Source of the DNA: Hydractinia symbiolongicarpus
Lineage: Eukaryota; Cnidaria; Hydrozoa; Anthoathecata; Hydractiniidae
Length of the DNA: 64,000 bases
Assembly: GCF_029227915.1 (NCBI RefSeq)
Contig: NC_079878.1
Span: 32,949,501 to 33,013,500, forward strand
Reading direction: 5' to 3'
The translations under genes were made by a program, and so were the position numbers. Shown here piece by piece: positions 47,131 through 61,757 of this stretch. The notes under the pieces were generated by a model. The model was not told where the DNA came from. It ran no database searches and saw only the letters and a list, made by a program, of their open reading frames with translations. Each line of letters begins with the position of its first letter. Within the stretch, counting starts at the first letter, position 1.

Positions 47131-49961
47131 GTTTGCCGGCGATTAAACTTCTTTTATTTAGCGTCCCATCAAATATGAAAATATTTTTGAAAACTACAAG
47201 TCTCATGCGTTTAGTGGTAAAAAAATAATATAAAAAATCGTTCGGGAAATGAGTTTACTTCCTGGGCACTTTCTTTGTATACTTTTGACTATACGGGCCA
47301 AGCCCGGGATTTACGGGAAATCGCGGGTTTTCGTTTGCCGGCGATTAAACTTCTTTTATTCAGCGTCTCATCAAAAATGAAAACATTTTTAAAAACTACA
47401 AGTCTGATGCGTTTTAGTGGTGAAAAAATAATTTAAAAAATCGTTCTGGAAATGAGTTTACTCCCTGGGTACTTTCTTTGTATACTTTTGACTATACGGG
47501 CCGAGTCCGGGATTTAGGGAAATCGCAGGTTTTCGTTTGCCGGCGATTAAACTGCTTTTATTCAGCGTCTCATCAAAAATGAAAACATTTTTGAAAACTA
47601 CAAGTCTCATGCGTTTTAGTGGTGAAAAAATAATTTAAAAAATCGTTCGGGAAATGAGTTTACTCCCCGGGTACTTTCTTTGTATACTTTTGACTATACC
47701 GGCCGAGTCCGGGATTTACGGGAAATCGCGGATTTTCGTTTGCCGGCGATTAAACTTCTTTTATTCAGCGTCCCATCAAATATGAAAATATTTTTTAAAA
47801 CTACAAGTCTCATGCGTTTAGTGGTAAAAAAATAATATTAAAAATCGTTCGGGAAATGAGTTTACTCCCTGGGTACTTTCTTTGTATACTTTTGACTATA
47901 CGGGCCAAGCCCAGGATTTACGGGAAATCGCGGGTTTTCGTTTGCCGGCGATTAAACTTCTTTTATTCAGCGTCTCATCAAAAATGAAAACATTTTTAAA
48001 AACTACAAGTCTCATAGGCTTTAGTGGTGAAAAAATAATTTAAAAAATCGTTCTGGAATTGAGTTTACTTCCTGGGTACTTTCTTTGTATACTTTTGACT
48101 ATACGGGCCGAGTCCGGGATTTAGGGAAATCGCAGGTTTTCGTTTGCCGGCGATTAAACTGCTTTTATTCAGCGTCTCATCAAAAATGAAAACATTTTTG
48201 AAAACTACAAGTCTTATGCGTTTTAGTGATGAAAAAATAATTTAAAAAATCGATCGGGAAATGAGTTTACTCCCTGGGTACTTTCTTTGTATACTTTTGA
48301 CTATACGGGCCGAGTCCGGGATTTACGGGAAATCGCGGATTTTCGTTTGCCGGCGATTAAACTTCTTTTATTCAGCGTCCCATCAAATATGAAAATATTT
48401 TTGAAAACTACAAGTCTCATGCGTTTAGTGGTAAAAAAATAATATAAAAAATCGTTCGGGAAATGAGTTTACTCCCTGGGTACTTTCTTTGTATACTTTT
48501 GACTATACGGGCCGAGTCCGGGATTTACGGGAAATTGCGGATTTTCGTTTGCCGGCGATTAAACTTCTTTTATTCAGCGTCCCATCAAATATGAAAATAT
48601 TTTTGAAAACTACAAGTCTCATGCGTTTAGTGGTAAAAAAATAATATAAAAAATCGTTCGGGAAATGAGTTTACTCCCTGGGTACTTTCTTTGTATACTT
48701 TTGACTATACGGGCCGAGTCCGGGATTTACGGGAAATTGCGGATTTTCGTTTGCCGGCGATTAAACTTCTTTTATTCAGCGTCCCATCAAATATGAAAAT
48801 ATTTTTGAAAACTACAAGTCTCATGCGTTTAGTGGTAAAAAAATAATATAAAAAATCGTTCGGGAAATGAGTTTACTCCCTGGGTACTTTCTTTGTATAC
48901 TTTTGACTATACGGTCCAAGCCCGGGATTTACGGGAAATCGCGGGTTTTCGTGTGCCGGCGATTAAACTTCTTTAATTCAGCGTCTCATCAAAAATGAAA
49001 ACACTTTTAAAAACTACAAGTCTTATTCGTTTTAGTTGTGAAAAAATAATTTAAAAAATCGTTTTGGAAATGAGTTTACTCCCTGGGTACTTTCTTTGTA
49101 TACTTTTGACTATACGGGCCGAGTCCGGGATTTAGGGAAATCGCAGGTTTTCGTTTGCCGGCGATTAAACTGCTTTTATTCAGCGTCCCACCAAAAATGA
49201 AAACATTTTTGAAAACTACAAGTCTCATGCGTTTTAGTGGTGAAAAAATAATTTAAAAAATCGTTCGGGAAATGAGTTTACTCCCCGGGTACTTTCTTTG
49301 TATACTTTTGACTATACGGGCCGAGTCCGGGATTTACGGGAAATCGCGGATTTTCGTTTGCCGGCGATTAAAATTCTTTTATTCAGCGTCCCATCAAATA
49401 TGAAAATATTTTTGAAAACTACAAGTCTCATGCGTTTAGTGGTAAAAAAATAATATAAAAAATCGTTCGGGAAATGAGTTTACTTCCTGGGCACTTTCTT
49501 TGTATACTTTTGACTATACGGGCCAAGCCCGGGATTTACGGGAAATCGCGGGTTTTCGTTTGCCGGCGATTAAACTTCTTTTATTCAGCGTCTCATCAAA
49601 AATGAAAACATTTTTAAAAACTACAAGTCTTATGCGTTTTAGTGGTGAAAAAATAATTTAAAAAATCGTTCTTGAAATGAGTTTACTCCCTGGGTACTTT
49701 CTTTGTATACTTTTGACTATACGGGCCGAGTCCGGGATTTAGGGAAATCGCAGGTTTTCGTTTGCCGGCGATTAAACTGCTTTTATTCAGCGTCCCATCA
49801 AAAATGAAAACATTTCTGAAATCTACAAGTCTCATGCGTTTTAGTGGTGAAAAAATAATTTAAAAAATCGTTCTTGAAATGAGTTTACTCCCTGGGTACT
49901 TTCTTTGTATACTTTTGGCTATACGGGCCGAGTCCGGGATTTAGGGAAATCGCAGGTTTTC
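47131..49961 (+). repeat. Higher-order duplication H, copy 2 (14-mer)
   Basis: Second tandem unit, with only scattered single-base differences seen (for example 'cggtccaag' at about 48913 and 'ggtcgag' at about 45880 in copy 1). It diverges at about 49976. Part of the unit recurs again around 53210-54050. Confidence 0.93.
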
Positions 49962-52900
49962 GTTTGCCGGCGATTAAACTGCTTTTATTCAGCGTCCCAT
50001 CAAAAATGAAAACATTTCTGAAATCTACAAGTCTCATGCGTTTTAGTGGTGAAAAAATAATTTAAAAAATCGTTCGGGAAATGAGTTTACTCCCCGGGTA
50101 CTTTCTTTGTATACTTTTGACTATACGGGCCGAGTCCGGGATTTACGGGAAATCGCGGATTTTCGTTTGCCGGCAATTAAACTTCTTTTATTCAGCGTCC
50201 CATCAAATATGAAAATATTTTTGAAAACTACAAGTCTCATGCGTTTAGTGGTAAAAAAATAATATTAAAAATCGTTCGGGAAATGAGTTTACTCCCTGGG
50301 TACTTTCTTTGTATACTTTTGACTATACGGGCCAAGCCCAGGATTTACGGGAAATCGCGGGTTTTCGTTTGATGGCGATTAAACTGCTTTTATTCAGCGT
50401 CCCATCAAATATGAAAATATTTTTGAAAACTACAAGTCTCATGCGTTTAGTGGTAAAAAAATAATATTAAAAATCGTTCTGGAAATGAGTTTACTCCCTG
50501 GGTACTTTCTTTGTATACTTTTGACTATACGGGCCAAGCCCAGGATTTACGGGAAATCGCGGGTTTTCGTTTGATGGCGATTAAACTTCTTTTATTCAGC
50601 GTCTCATCAAAAATGAAAACATTTTTAAAAACTACAAGTCTTATGCGTTTTAGTGGTGAAAAAATAATTTAAAAAATCGTTCTGGAAATGAGTTTACTCC
50701 CTGGGTACTTTCTTTGTATACTTTTGACTATACGGGCCGAGTCCGGGATTTAGGGAAATCGCAGGTTTTCGTTTGCCGGCGATTAAACTGCTTTTATTCA
50801 GCGTCTCATCAAAAATGAAAACATTTTTGAAAACTACAAGTCTTATGCGTTTTAGGGATGAAAAAATAATTTAAAAAATCGATCGGGAAATGAGTTTACT
50901 CCCTGGGTACTTTCTTTGTATACTTTTGACTATACGGGCCGAGTCCGGGATTTACGGGAAATCGCGGATTTTCGTTTGCCGGCGATTAAACTGCTTTTAT
51001 TCAGCGTCTCATCAAAAATGAAAACATTTTTGAAAACTACAAGTCTCATGCGTTTTAGCGGTGAAAAAATAATTTAAAAAATCGTTCGGGAAATGAGTTT
51101 ACTCCCTGGGTACTTTCTTTGTATACTTTTGACTATACCGGCCAAGCCGGGATTTACGGGAAATCGCGGGTTTTCGTTTGCCGGTGATTAAACTTCTTTT
51201 ATTCAGCGTCCCATCAAATATGAAAATATTTTTGAAAACTACAAGTCTCATGCGTTTAGTGGTAAAAAAAGAATATAAAAAATCGTTCGGGAAATGACTT
51301 TACTCCCTGGGTACTTTCTTTGTATACTTTTGACTATACGGGCCAAGCCCGGGATTTACGGGAAATCGCGGGTTTCGTTTGCCGGCGATTAAACTTCTTT
51401 TATTCAGCGTCTCATCAAAAATGAAAACATTTTTGAAAATTACAAGTCTCATGCGTTATAGTGGTGAAAAAATAATTTAAAAAATCGTTCGGGAAATGAG
51501 TTTACTCCCTGGGTACTTTCTTTGTATACTTTTGACTATACGGGCCGAGTCCGGGATTTACGGGAAATCGCGGATTTTCGTTTGCCGGCGATTAAACTTC
51601 TTTTATTCAGCGTCCCATCAAATATGAAAATATTTTTAAAAACTACAAGTCTCATGCGTTTAGTGGTAAAAAAATAATATAAAAAATCGTTCGGGAAATG
51701 AGTTTACTCCCTGGGTACTTTCTTTGTATACTTTTGACTATACGGGCCAAGCCCGGGATTTACGGGAAATCGCGGGTTTTCGTGTGTCGGCGATTAAACT
51801 TCTTTTATTCAGCGTCTCATCAAAAATGAAAACACTTTTAAAAACTACAAGTCTTATTCGTTTTAGTGGTGAAAAAATAATTTAAAAAATCGTTTTGGAA
51901 ATGAGTTTACTCCCTGGGTACTTTCTTTGTATACTTTTGACTATACGGGCCGAGTCCGGGATTTAGGGAAATCGCAGGTTTTCGTTTGCCGGCGATTAAA
52001 CTGCTTTTATTCAGCGTCCCACCAAAAATGAAAACATTTTTGAAAACTACAAGTCTCATGCGTTTTAGTGGTGAAAAAATAATTTAAAAAATCGTTCGGG
52101 AAATGAGTTTACTCCCTGGGTACTTTCTTTGTATACTTTTGACTATACGGGCCAGGCCGGGATTTACGGGAAATCGCGGGTTTCGTTTGCCGGCGATTAA
52201 ACTTCTTTTATTCAGCGTCTCATCAAAAATGAAAACATTTTTAAAAACTACAAGTCTTATGCGTTTTAGTGGTGAAAAAATAATTTAAAAAATCGTTCTG
52301 GAAATGAGTTTACTCACAGGGTACTTTCTTTGTATACATTCGACTATACGTGCCAAGCCCGGGATTTACGAGAAATCGCGGGTTTTCGTTTGCCGGCGAT
52401 TAAACTTCTTTTATTCTGCGTCTCATCAAAAATGAAAACATTTTTGAAAACTACAAGTCTCATGCGTTTTAGTGGTGAAAAAATAATTTAAAAAATCGTT
52501 CGGGAAATGAGTTTACTCCCTGGGTACTTTCTTTGTATACTTTTGACTATACGGGCCAAGCCGGGATTTACGGGAAATCGCGGGTTTCGTTTGCCGGCGA
52601 TTAAACTTCTTTTATTCAGCGTCTCATCAAAAATGAAAACATTTGTAAAAACTACAAGTCTTATGCGTTTTAGTGGTGAAAAAATAATTTAAAAAATCGT
52701 TCTGGAAATGAGTTTACTCACACGGTACTTTCTTTGTATACATTCGACTATACGTGCCAAGCCCGGGATTTACGGGAAATCGCGGGTTTTCGTTTGCCGG
52801 CGATTAAACTTCTTTTATTCAGCGTCTCATCAAAAATGAAAACATTTTTGAAAACTACAAGTCTCATGCGTTTTAGTGGTGAAAAAATAATTTAAAAAAT

Positions 52901-53619
52901 CGTTCGGGAAATGAGTTTACTCCCTGGGTACTTTCTTTGTATACTTTTGACTATACGGGCCAAGCCCGGGATTTACGGGAAATCGCGGGTTTTCGTTTGC
53001 CGGCGATTAAACTTCTTTTATTCAGCGTCTCATGAAAAATGAAAACATTTTTAAAAACTACAAGTCTTATGCGTTTTAGTGGTGAAAAAATAATTTAAAA
53101 AATCGTTCTGGAAATGAGTTTACTCCCTGGGTACTTTCTTTGTATACTTTTGACTATACGGGCCGAGTCCGGGATTTAGGGAAATCGCAGGTTTTCGTTT
53201 GCCGGCGATTAAACTGCTTTTTTTCAGCGTCCCATCAAAAATGAAAACATTTCTGAAATCTACAAGTCTCATGCGTTTTAGTGGTGAAAAAATAATTTAA
53301 AAAATCGTTCGGGAAATGAGTTTACTCCCCGGGTACTTTCTTTGTATACTTTTGACTATACGGGCCGAGTCCGGGATTTACGGGAAATCGCGGATTTTCG
53401 TTTGCCGGCGATTAAACTTCTTTTATTCAGCGTCCCATCAAATATGAAAATATTTTTGAAAACTACAAGTCTCATGCGTTTAGTGGTAAAAAAATAATAT
53501 TAAAAATCGTTCGGGAAATGAGTTTACTCCCTGGGTACTTTCTTTGTATACTTTTGACTATACGGGCCAAGCCCAGGATTTACGGGAAATCGCGGGTTTT
53601 CGTTTGTCGGCGATTAAAC

Positions 53620-55236
53620 TTCTTTTATTCAGCGTCTCATCAAAAATGAAAACATTTTTAAAAACTACAAGTCTTATGCGTTTTAGTGGTGAAAAAATAA
53701 TTTAAAAAATCGTTCTGGAAATGAGTTTACTCCCTGGGTACTTTCTTTGTATACTTTTGACTATACGGGCCGAGTCCGGGATTTAGGGAAATCGCAGGTT
53801 TTCGTTTGCCGGCGATTAAACTGCTTTTATTCAGCGTCTCATCAAAAATGAAAACATTTTTGAAAACTACAAGTCTTATGCGTTTTAGTGATGAAAAAAT
53901 AATTTAAAAAATCGATCGGGAAATGAGTTTACTCCCTGGGTACTTTCTTTGTATACTTTTGACTATACGGGCCGAGTCCGGGATTTACGGGAAATCGCGG
54001 ATTTTCGTTTGCCGGCGATTAAACTTCTTTTATTCAGCGTCCTATCAAATATGAAAATATTATTGAAAACTACAAGTCTCATGCGTTTAGTGGTAAAAAA
54101 ATAATATAAAAAATCGTTCGGGAAAAGAATTTACTCCCTGGGTACTTTCTTTGTATACTTTTGACTATACGGGCCAAGCCCGGGATTTACGGGAAATCGC
54201 GGGTTTTCGTTTGCCGGCGATTAAACTTCTTTTATTCAGCGTCTCATCAACAATGAAAACATTTTTAAAAACTACAAGTCTCATGCGTTTTAGTGGTGAA
54301 AAAATAATTTAAAAAATCGTTCGGGAAATGAGTTTACTCCCTGGGTACTTTATTTGTATACTTTTGACTATACGGGCCGAGTCCGGGATTTACGGGAAAT
54401 CGCGGATTTTCGTTTGCCGGCGATTAAACTGCTTTTATTCAGCGTCTCATCAAAAATGAAAACATTTTTGAAAACTACAAGTCTCATGCGTTTTAGTGGT
54501 GAAAAAATAATTTAAAAAATCGTTCGGGAAATGAGTTTACTCCCTGGGTACTTTCTTTGTATACTTTTGACTATACCGGCCAAGCCGGGATTTACGGGAA
54601 AACGCGGGTTTTCGTTTGCCGGTGATTAAACTTCTTTTATTCAGCGTCCCATCAAATATGAAAATATTTTTGAAAACTACAAGTCTCATGCGTTTAGTGG
54701 TAAAAAAATAATATAAAAAATCGTTCGGGAAATGAGTTTACTCCCTGGGTACTTTCTTTGTATACTTTTGACTATACGGGCCAAGCCCGGGATTTACAGG
54801 AAATCGCGGGTTTCGTTTGCCGGCGATTAAACTTCTTTTATTCAGCGTCTCATCAAAAATGAAAACATTTTGAAAATTACAAGTCTCATGCGTTTTAGTG
54901 GTGAAAAAATAATTTAAAAAATCGTTCGGGAAATGAGTTTACTCCCTGGGTACTTTCTTTGTATACTTTTGACTATACGGGCCGAGTCCGGGATTTACGG
55001 GAAATCGCGGATTTTCGTTTGCCGGCTATTAAACTTCTTTTATTCAGCGTCCCATCAAATATGAAAATATTTTTGAAAACTACAAGTCTCATGCGTTTAG
55101 TGGTAAAAAAATAATATAAAAAATCGTTCGGGAAATGAGTTTACTCCCTGGGTACTTTCTTTGTATACTTTTGACTATACGGGCCAAGCCCGGGATTTAC
55201 GGGAAATCGCGGGTTTTCGTGTGCCGGCGATTAAAC
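53620..55236 (+). repeat. Higher-order duplication I, copy 1 (8-mer, 1617 bp)
   Basis: Eight monomers whose marks recur 1617 bp later: 'tagtgatg' 53886/55503, 'cctatcaaat' 54041/55658 and 'ggtgattaaac' 54621/56238. A third, partial version appears about 2627 bp further on (58131, 58285). Confidence 0.82.
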
Positions 55237-56339
55237 TTCTTTTATTCAGCGTCTCATCAAAAATGAAAACACTTTTAAAAACTACAAGTCTTATTCGTTT
55301 TAGTGGTGAAAAAATAATTTAAAAAATCGTTCTGGAAATGAGTTTACTCCCTGGGTACTTTCTTTGTATACTTTTGACTATACGGGCCCAGTCCGGGATT
55401 TAGGGAAATCGCAGGTTTTCGTTTGCCGGCGATTAAACTGCTTTTATTCAGCGTCTCATCAAAAATGAAAACATTTTTGAAAACTACAAGTCTTATGCGT
55501 TTTAGTGATGAAAAAATAATTTAAAAAATCGATCGGGAAATGAGTTTACTCCCTGGGTACTTTCTTTGTATACTTTTGAATATACGGGCCGAGTCCGGGA
55601 TTTACGGGAAATCGCGGATTTTCGTTTGCCGGCGATTAAACTTCTTTTATTCAGCGTCCTATCAAATATGAAAATATTATTGAAAACTACAAGTCTCATG
55701 CGTTTAGTGGTAAAAAAATAATATAAAAAATCGTTCGGGAAAAGAATTTACTCCCTGGGTACTTTCTTTGTATACTTTTGACTATACGGGCCAAGCCCGG
55801 GATTTACGGGAAATCGCGGGTTTTCGTTTGCCGGCGATTAAACTTCTTTTATTCAGCGTCTCATCAACAATGAAAACATTTTTAAAAACTACAAGTCTCA
55901 TGCGTTTTAGTGGTGAAAAAATAATTTAAAAAATCGTTCGGGAAATGAGTTTACTCCCCGGGTACTTTATTTGTATACTTTTGACTATACGGGCCGAGTC
56001 CGGGATTTACGGGAAATCGCGGATTTTCGTTTGCCGGCGATTAAACTGCTTTTATTCAGCGTCTCATCAAAAATGAAAACATTTTTGAAAACTACAAGTC
56101 TCATGCGTTTTAGTGGTGAAAAAATAATTTAAAAAATCGTTCGGGAAATGAGTTTACTCCCTGGGTACTTTCTTTGTATACTTTTGACTATACCGGCCAA
56201 GCCGGGATTTACGGGAAATCGCGGGTTTTCGTTTGCCGGTGATTAAACTTCTTTTATTCAGCGTCCCATCAAATATGAAAATATTTTTGAAAACTACAAG
56301 TCTCATGCGTTTAGTGGTAAAAAAATAATATAAAAAATC
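55237..56339 (+). repeat. Higher-order duplication I, copy 2
   Basis: Matches 53620-54722. It then runs into a two-monomer tandem duplication (J) absent from copy 1. Confidence 0.8.
55936..56339 (+). repeat. Tandem dimer J, copy 1 (404 bp)
   Basis: Two monomers, the first with 'ccccgggtactttatttg' and the second with 'accggccaagccggg' and 'ggtgatt', are immediately repeated at 56340-56743. Confidence 0.88.
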
Positions 56340-56743
56340 GTTCGGGAAATGAGTTTACTCCCCGGGTACTTTATTTGTATACTTTTGACTATACGGGCCG
56401 AGTCCGGGATTTACGGGAAATCGCGGATTTTCGTTTGCCGGCGATTAAACTGCTTTTATTCAGCGTCTCATCAAAAATGAAAACATTTTTGAAAACTACA
56501 AGTCTCATGCGTTTTAGTGGTGAAAAAATAATTTAAAAAATCGTTCGGGAAATGAGTTTACTCCCTGGGTACTTTCTTTGTATACTTTTGACTATACCGG
56601 CCAAGCCGGGATTTACGGGAAATCGCGGGTTTTCGTTTGCCGGTGATTAAACTTCTTTTATTCAGCGTCCCATCAAATATGAAAATATTTTTGAAAACTA
56701 CAAGTCTCATGCGTTTAGTGGTAAAAAAATAATATAAAAAATC
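56340..56743 (+). repeat. Tandem dimer J, copy 2 (404 bp)
   Basis: Same two-monomer pair as 55936-56339, with 'ggtgattaaac' at 56642 (404 bp after 56238). This is the smallest clean unequal-exchange product seen here. Confidence 0.88.
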
Positions 56744-59739
56744 GTTCGGGAAATGAGTTTACTCCCTGGGTACTTTCTTTGTATACTTTTGACTATACGG
56801 GCCAAGCCCGGGATTTACGGGAAATCGCGGGTTTCGTTTGCCGGCGATTAAACTTCTTTTATTCAGCGTCTCATCAAAAATGAAAACATTTTTGAAAATT
56901 ACAAGTCTCATGCGTTTTAGTGGTGAAAAAATAATTTAAAAAATCGTTCGGGAAATGAGTTTACTCCCTGGGTACTTTCTTTGTATACTTTTGACTATAC
57001 GGGCCGAGTCCGGGATTTACGGGAAATCGCGGATTTTCGTTTGCCGGCGATTAAACTTCTTTTATTCAGCGTCCCATCAAATATGAAAATATTTTTGAAA
57101 ACTACAAGTCTCATGCGTTTAGTGGTAAAAAAATAATATAAAAAATCGTTCGGGAAATGAGTTTACTCCCTGGGTACTTTCTTTGTATACTTTTGACTAT
57201 ACGGGCCAAGCCCGGGATTAACGGGAAATCGCGGGTTTTCGTGTGCCGGCGATTAAACTTCTTTTATTCAGCGTCTCATCAAAAATGAAAACACTTTTAA
57301 AAACTACAAGTCTTATTCGTTTTAGTGGTGAAAAAATAATTTAAAAAATCGTTTTGGAAATGAGTTTACTCCCTGGGTACTTTCTTTGTATACTTTTGAC
57401 TATACGGGCCGAGTCCGGGATTTAGGGAAATCGCAGGTTTTCGTTTGCCGGCGATTAAACTGCTTTTATTCAGCGTCCCACCAAAAATGAAAACATTTTT
57501 GAAAACTACAAGTCTCATGCGTTTTAGTGGTGAAAAAATAATTTAAAAAATCGTTCGGGAAATGAGTTTAATCCCTGGGTACTTTCTTTGTATACTTTTG
57601 ACTATACGGGCCAGGCCAAGATTTACGGGAAATCGCGGGTTTCGTTTGCCGGCGATTAAACTTCTTTTATTCAGCGTCTCATCAAAAATGAAAACATTTT
57701 TAAAAACTACAAGTCTTATGCGTTTTAGTGGTGAAAAAATAATATAAAAAATCGTTCGGGAAATTAGTTTACTCCCTGGGTACTTTCTTTGTATACTTTT
57801 GACTATACGGGCCAAGCCCGGGATTTACGGGAAATCGCGGGTTTTCGTGTGCCGGCGATTAAACTTCTTTTATTCAGCGTCTCATCAAAAATGAAAACAC
57901 TTTTAAAAACTACAAGTCTTATTCGTTTTAGTGGTGAAAAAATAATTTAAAAAATCGTTCTGGAAATGAGTTTACTCCCTGGGTACTTTCTTTGTATACT
58001 TTTGACTATACGGGCCGAGTCCGGGATTTAGGGAAATCGCAGGTTTTCGTTTGCCGGCGATTAAACTGCTTTTATTCAGCGTCTCATCAAAAATGAAAAC
58101 ATTTTTGAAAACTACAAGTCTTATGCGTTTTAGTGATGAAAAATAATTTAAAAAATCGATCGGGAAATGAGTTTACTCCCTGGGTACTTTCTTTGTATAC
58201 TTTTGACTATACGGGCCGAGTCCAGGATTTACGGGAAATCGCGGATTTTCGTTTGCCGGCGATTAAACTTCTTTTATTCAGCGTCCTATCAAATATGAAA
58301 ATATTATTGAAAACTACAAGTCTCATGCGTTTAGTGGTAAAAAAATAATATAAAAAATCGTTCGGGAAAAGAATTTACTCCCTGGGTACTTTCTTTGTAT
58401 ACTTTTGACTATACGGGCCAAGCCCGGGATTTACGGGAAATCGCGGGTTTTCGTTTGCCGGCGATTAAACTTCTTTTATTCAGCGTCTCATCAACAATGA
58501 AAACATTTTTAAAAACTACAAGTCTCATGCGTTTTAGTGGTGAAAAAATAATTTAAAAAATCGTTCGGGAAATGAGTTTACTCCCTGGGTACTTTATTTG
58601 TATACTTTTGACTATACGGGCCGAGTCCGGGATTTACGGGAAATCGCGGATTTTCGTTTGCCGGCGATTAAACTGCTTTTATTCAGCGTCTCATCAAAAA
58701 TGAAAACATTTTTGAAAACTACAAGTCTCATGCGTTTTAGTGGTGAAAAAATAATTTAAAAAATCGTTCGGGAAATGAGTTTACTCCCTGGGTACTTTCT
58801 TTGTATACTTTTGACTATACCGGCCAAGCCGGGATTTACGGGAAATCGCGGGTTTTCGTTTGCCGGTGATTAAACTTCTTTTATTCAGCGTCCCATCAAA
58901 TATGAAAATATTTTTGAAAACTACAAGTCTCATGCGTTTAGTGGTAAAAAAATAATATAAAAAATCGTTCGGGAAATGAGTTTACTCCCTGGGTACTTTC
59001 TTTGTATACTTTTGACTATACGGGCCAAGCCCGGGATTTACGGGAAATCGCGGGTTTCGTTTGCCGGCGATTAAACTTCTTTTATTCAGCGTCTCATCAA
59101 AAATGAAAACATTTTTGAAAATTACAAGTCTCATGCGTTTTAGTGGTGAAAAAATAATTTAAAACATCGTTCGGGAAATGAGTTTACTCCCTGGGTACTT
59201 TCTTTGTATACTTTTGACTATACGGGCCGAGTCCGGGATTTACGGGAAATCGCGGATTTTCGTTTGCCGGCGATTAAACTTCTTTTATTCAGCGTCCCAT
59301 CAAATATGAAAATATTTTTGAAAACTACAAGTCTCATGCGTTTAGTGGTAAAAAAATAATATAAAAAATCGTTCGGGAAATGAGTTTACTCCCTGGGTAC
59401 TTTCTTTGTATACTTTTGACTATACGGGCCAAGCCCGGGATTTACGGGAAATCGCGGGTTTTCGTGTGCCGGCGATTAAACTTCTTTTATTCAGCGTCTC
59501 ATCAAAAATGAAAACACTTTTAAAAACTACAAGTCTTATTCGTTTTAGTGGTGAAAAAATAATTTAAAAAATCGTTTTGGAAATGAGTTTACTCCCTGGG
59601 TACTTTCTTTGTATACTTTTGACTATACGGGCCGAGTCCGGGATTTAGGGAAATCGCAGGTTTTCGTTTGCCGGCGATTAAACTGCTTTTATTCAGCGTC
59701 ACACCAAAAATGAAAACATTTTTGAAAACTACAAGTCTC

Positions 59740-60749
59740 ATGCGTTTTAGTGGTGAAAAAATAATTTAAAAAATCGTTCGGGAAATGAGTTTACTCCCTG
59801 GGTACTTTCTTTGTATACTTTTGACTATACGGGCCAGGCCGGGATTTACGGGAAATCGCGGGTTTTGTTTGCCGGCGATTAAACTTCTTTTATTCAGCGT
59901 CTCATCAAAAATGAAAACATTTTTAAAAACTACAAGTCTTATGCGTTTTAGTGGTGAAAAAATAATTTAAAAAATCGTTCTGGAAATGAGTTTAGTCACA
60001 GGGTACTTTCTTTGTATACATTCAACTATACGTGCCAAGCCCGGGATTTACGAGAAATCGCGGGTTTTCGTTTGCCGGCGATTAAACTTCTTTTATTCTG
60101 CGTCTCATCAAAAATGAAAACATTTTTGAAAACTACAAGTCTCATGCGTTTTAGTGGTGAAAAAAAATTTAAAAAATCGTTCGGGAAATGAGTTTACTCC
60201 CTGGGTACTTTCTTTGTATACTTTTGACTATACGGGCCAAGCCGGGATTTACGGGAAATCGCGGGTTTCGTTTGCCGGCGGTTAAACTTCTTTTCTTCAG
60301 CGTCTCATCAAAAATGAAAACATTTTTAAAAACTACAAGTCTTATGCGTTTTAGTGGTGAAAAAATAATTTAAAAAATCGTTCTGGAAATGAGTTTACTC
60401 ACACGGTACTTTCTTTGTATACATTCGACTATACCTGCCAAGCCCGGGATTTACGTGAAATCGCGGGTTTTCGTTTGCCGGCGATTAAACTTCTTTTATT
60501 CAGCGTCTCATCAAAAATGAAAACATTTTTGAAAACTACAAGTCTCATGCGTTTTAGTGGTGAAAAAATAATTTAAAAAATCGTTCGGGAAATGAGTTTA
60601 CTCCCTGGGTACTTTCTTTGTATACTTTTGACTATACGGGCCAAGTCGGGATTTACGAGAAATCGCGGGTTTTCGTTTGCCGGCGATTAAACTTCTTTTA
60701 TTCAGCTTCTCATCAAAAATGAAAACATTTTTGAAAACTACAAGTCTCA
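59740..60749 (+). repeat. Higher-order duplication K, copy 1 (5-mer, 1010 bp)
   Basis: Five monomers with 'gccaggccggg', 'ctcacacggtac' and 'cagcttctcatc' (60703) as marks. A partial older copy lies at about 52060-52900 (offset about 7682 bp). Confidence 0.88.
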
Positions 60750-61757
60750 TGCGTTTTAGTGGTGAAAAAATAATTTAAAAAATCGTTCGGGAAATGAGTT
60801 TACTCCCTGGGTACTTTCTTTGTATACTTTTGACTATACGGGCCAGGCCGGGATTTACGGGAAATCGCGGGTTTCGTTTGCCGGCGATTAAACTTCTTTT
60901 ATTCAGCGTCTCATCAAAAATGAAAACATTTTTAAAAACTACAAGTCTTATGCGTTTTAGTGGTGAAAAAATAATTTAAAAAATCGTTCTGGAAATGAGT
61001 TTACTCACAGGGTACTTTCTTTGTATACATTCGACTATACGTGCCAAGCCCAGGATTTACGAGAAATCGCGGGTTTTCGTTTGCCGGCGATTAAACTTCT
61101 TTTATTCTGCGTCTCATCAAAAATGAAAACATTTTTGAAAACTACAAGTCTCATGCGTTTTAGTGGTGAAAAAATAATTTAAAAAATCGTTCGGGAAATG
61201 AGTTTACTCCCTGGGTACTTTCTTTGTATACTTTTGACTATACGGGCCAAGCCGGGATTTACGGGAAATCGCGGGTTTCGTTTGCCGGCGATTAAACTTC
61301 TTTTATTCAGCGTCTCATCAAAAATGAAAACATTTTTAAAAACTACAAGTCTTATGCGTTTTAGTGGTGAAAAAATAATTTAAAAAATCGTTCTGGAAAT
61401 GAGTTTACTCACACGGTACTTTCTTTGTATACATTCGACTATACGTGCCAAGCCCGGGATTTACGGGAAATCGCGGGTTTTCGTTTGCCGGCGATTAAAC
61501 TTCTTTTATTCAGCGTCTCATCAAAAATGAAAACATTTTTGAAAACTACAAGTCTCATGCGTTTTAGTGGTGAAAAAATAATTTAAAAAATCGTTCGGGA
61601 AATGAGTTTACTCCCTGGGTACTTTCTTTGTATACTTTTGACTATACGGGCCAAGTCGGGATTTACGAGAAATCGCGGGTTTTCGTTTGCCGGCGATTAA
61701 ACTTCTTTTATTCAGCTTCTCATCAAAAATGAAAACATTTTTGAAAACTACAAGTCT
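60750..61757 (+). repeat. Higher-order duplication K, copy 2 (5-mer)
   Basis: Second unit with 'cagcttctc' at 61713 (offset 1010 bp). Single-base differences from copy 1 include 'ggttttgtttgcc' (59863) against 'gggtttcgtttgcc'. Confidence 0.88.

Larger units (their letters stand above)
38951..51300 (+). repeat. Satellite array, sixth segment ('ttaggg' variant zone)
   Basis: About 61 monomers. A new variant, 'gggatttagggaaatcgcagg' with the loss of 2 bp relative to 'ttacgggaaat', first appears at about 39011 and recurs throughout. It contains tandem higher-order units G and H. No gene is supported. Confidence 0.95.
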
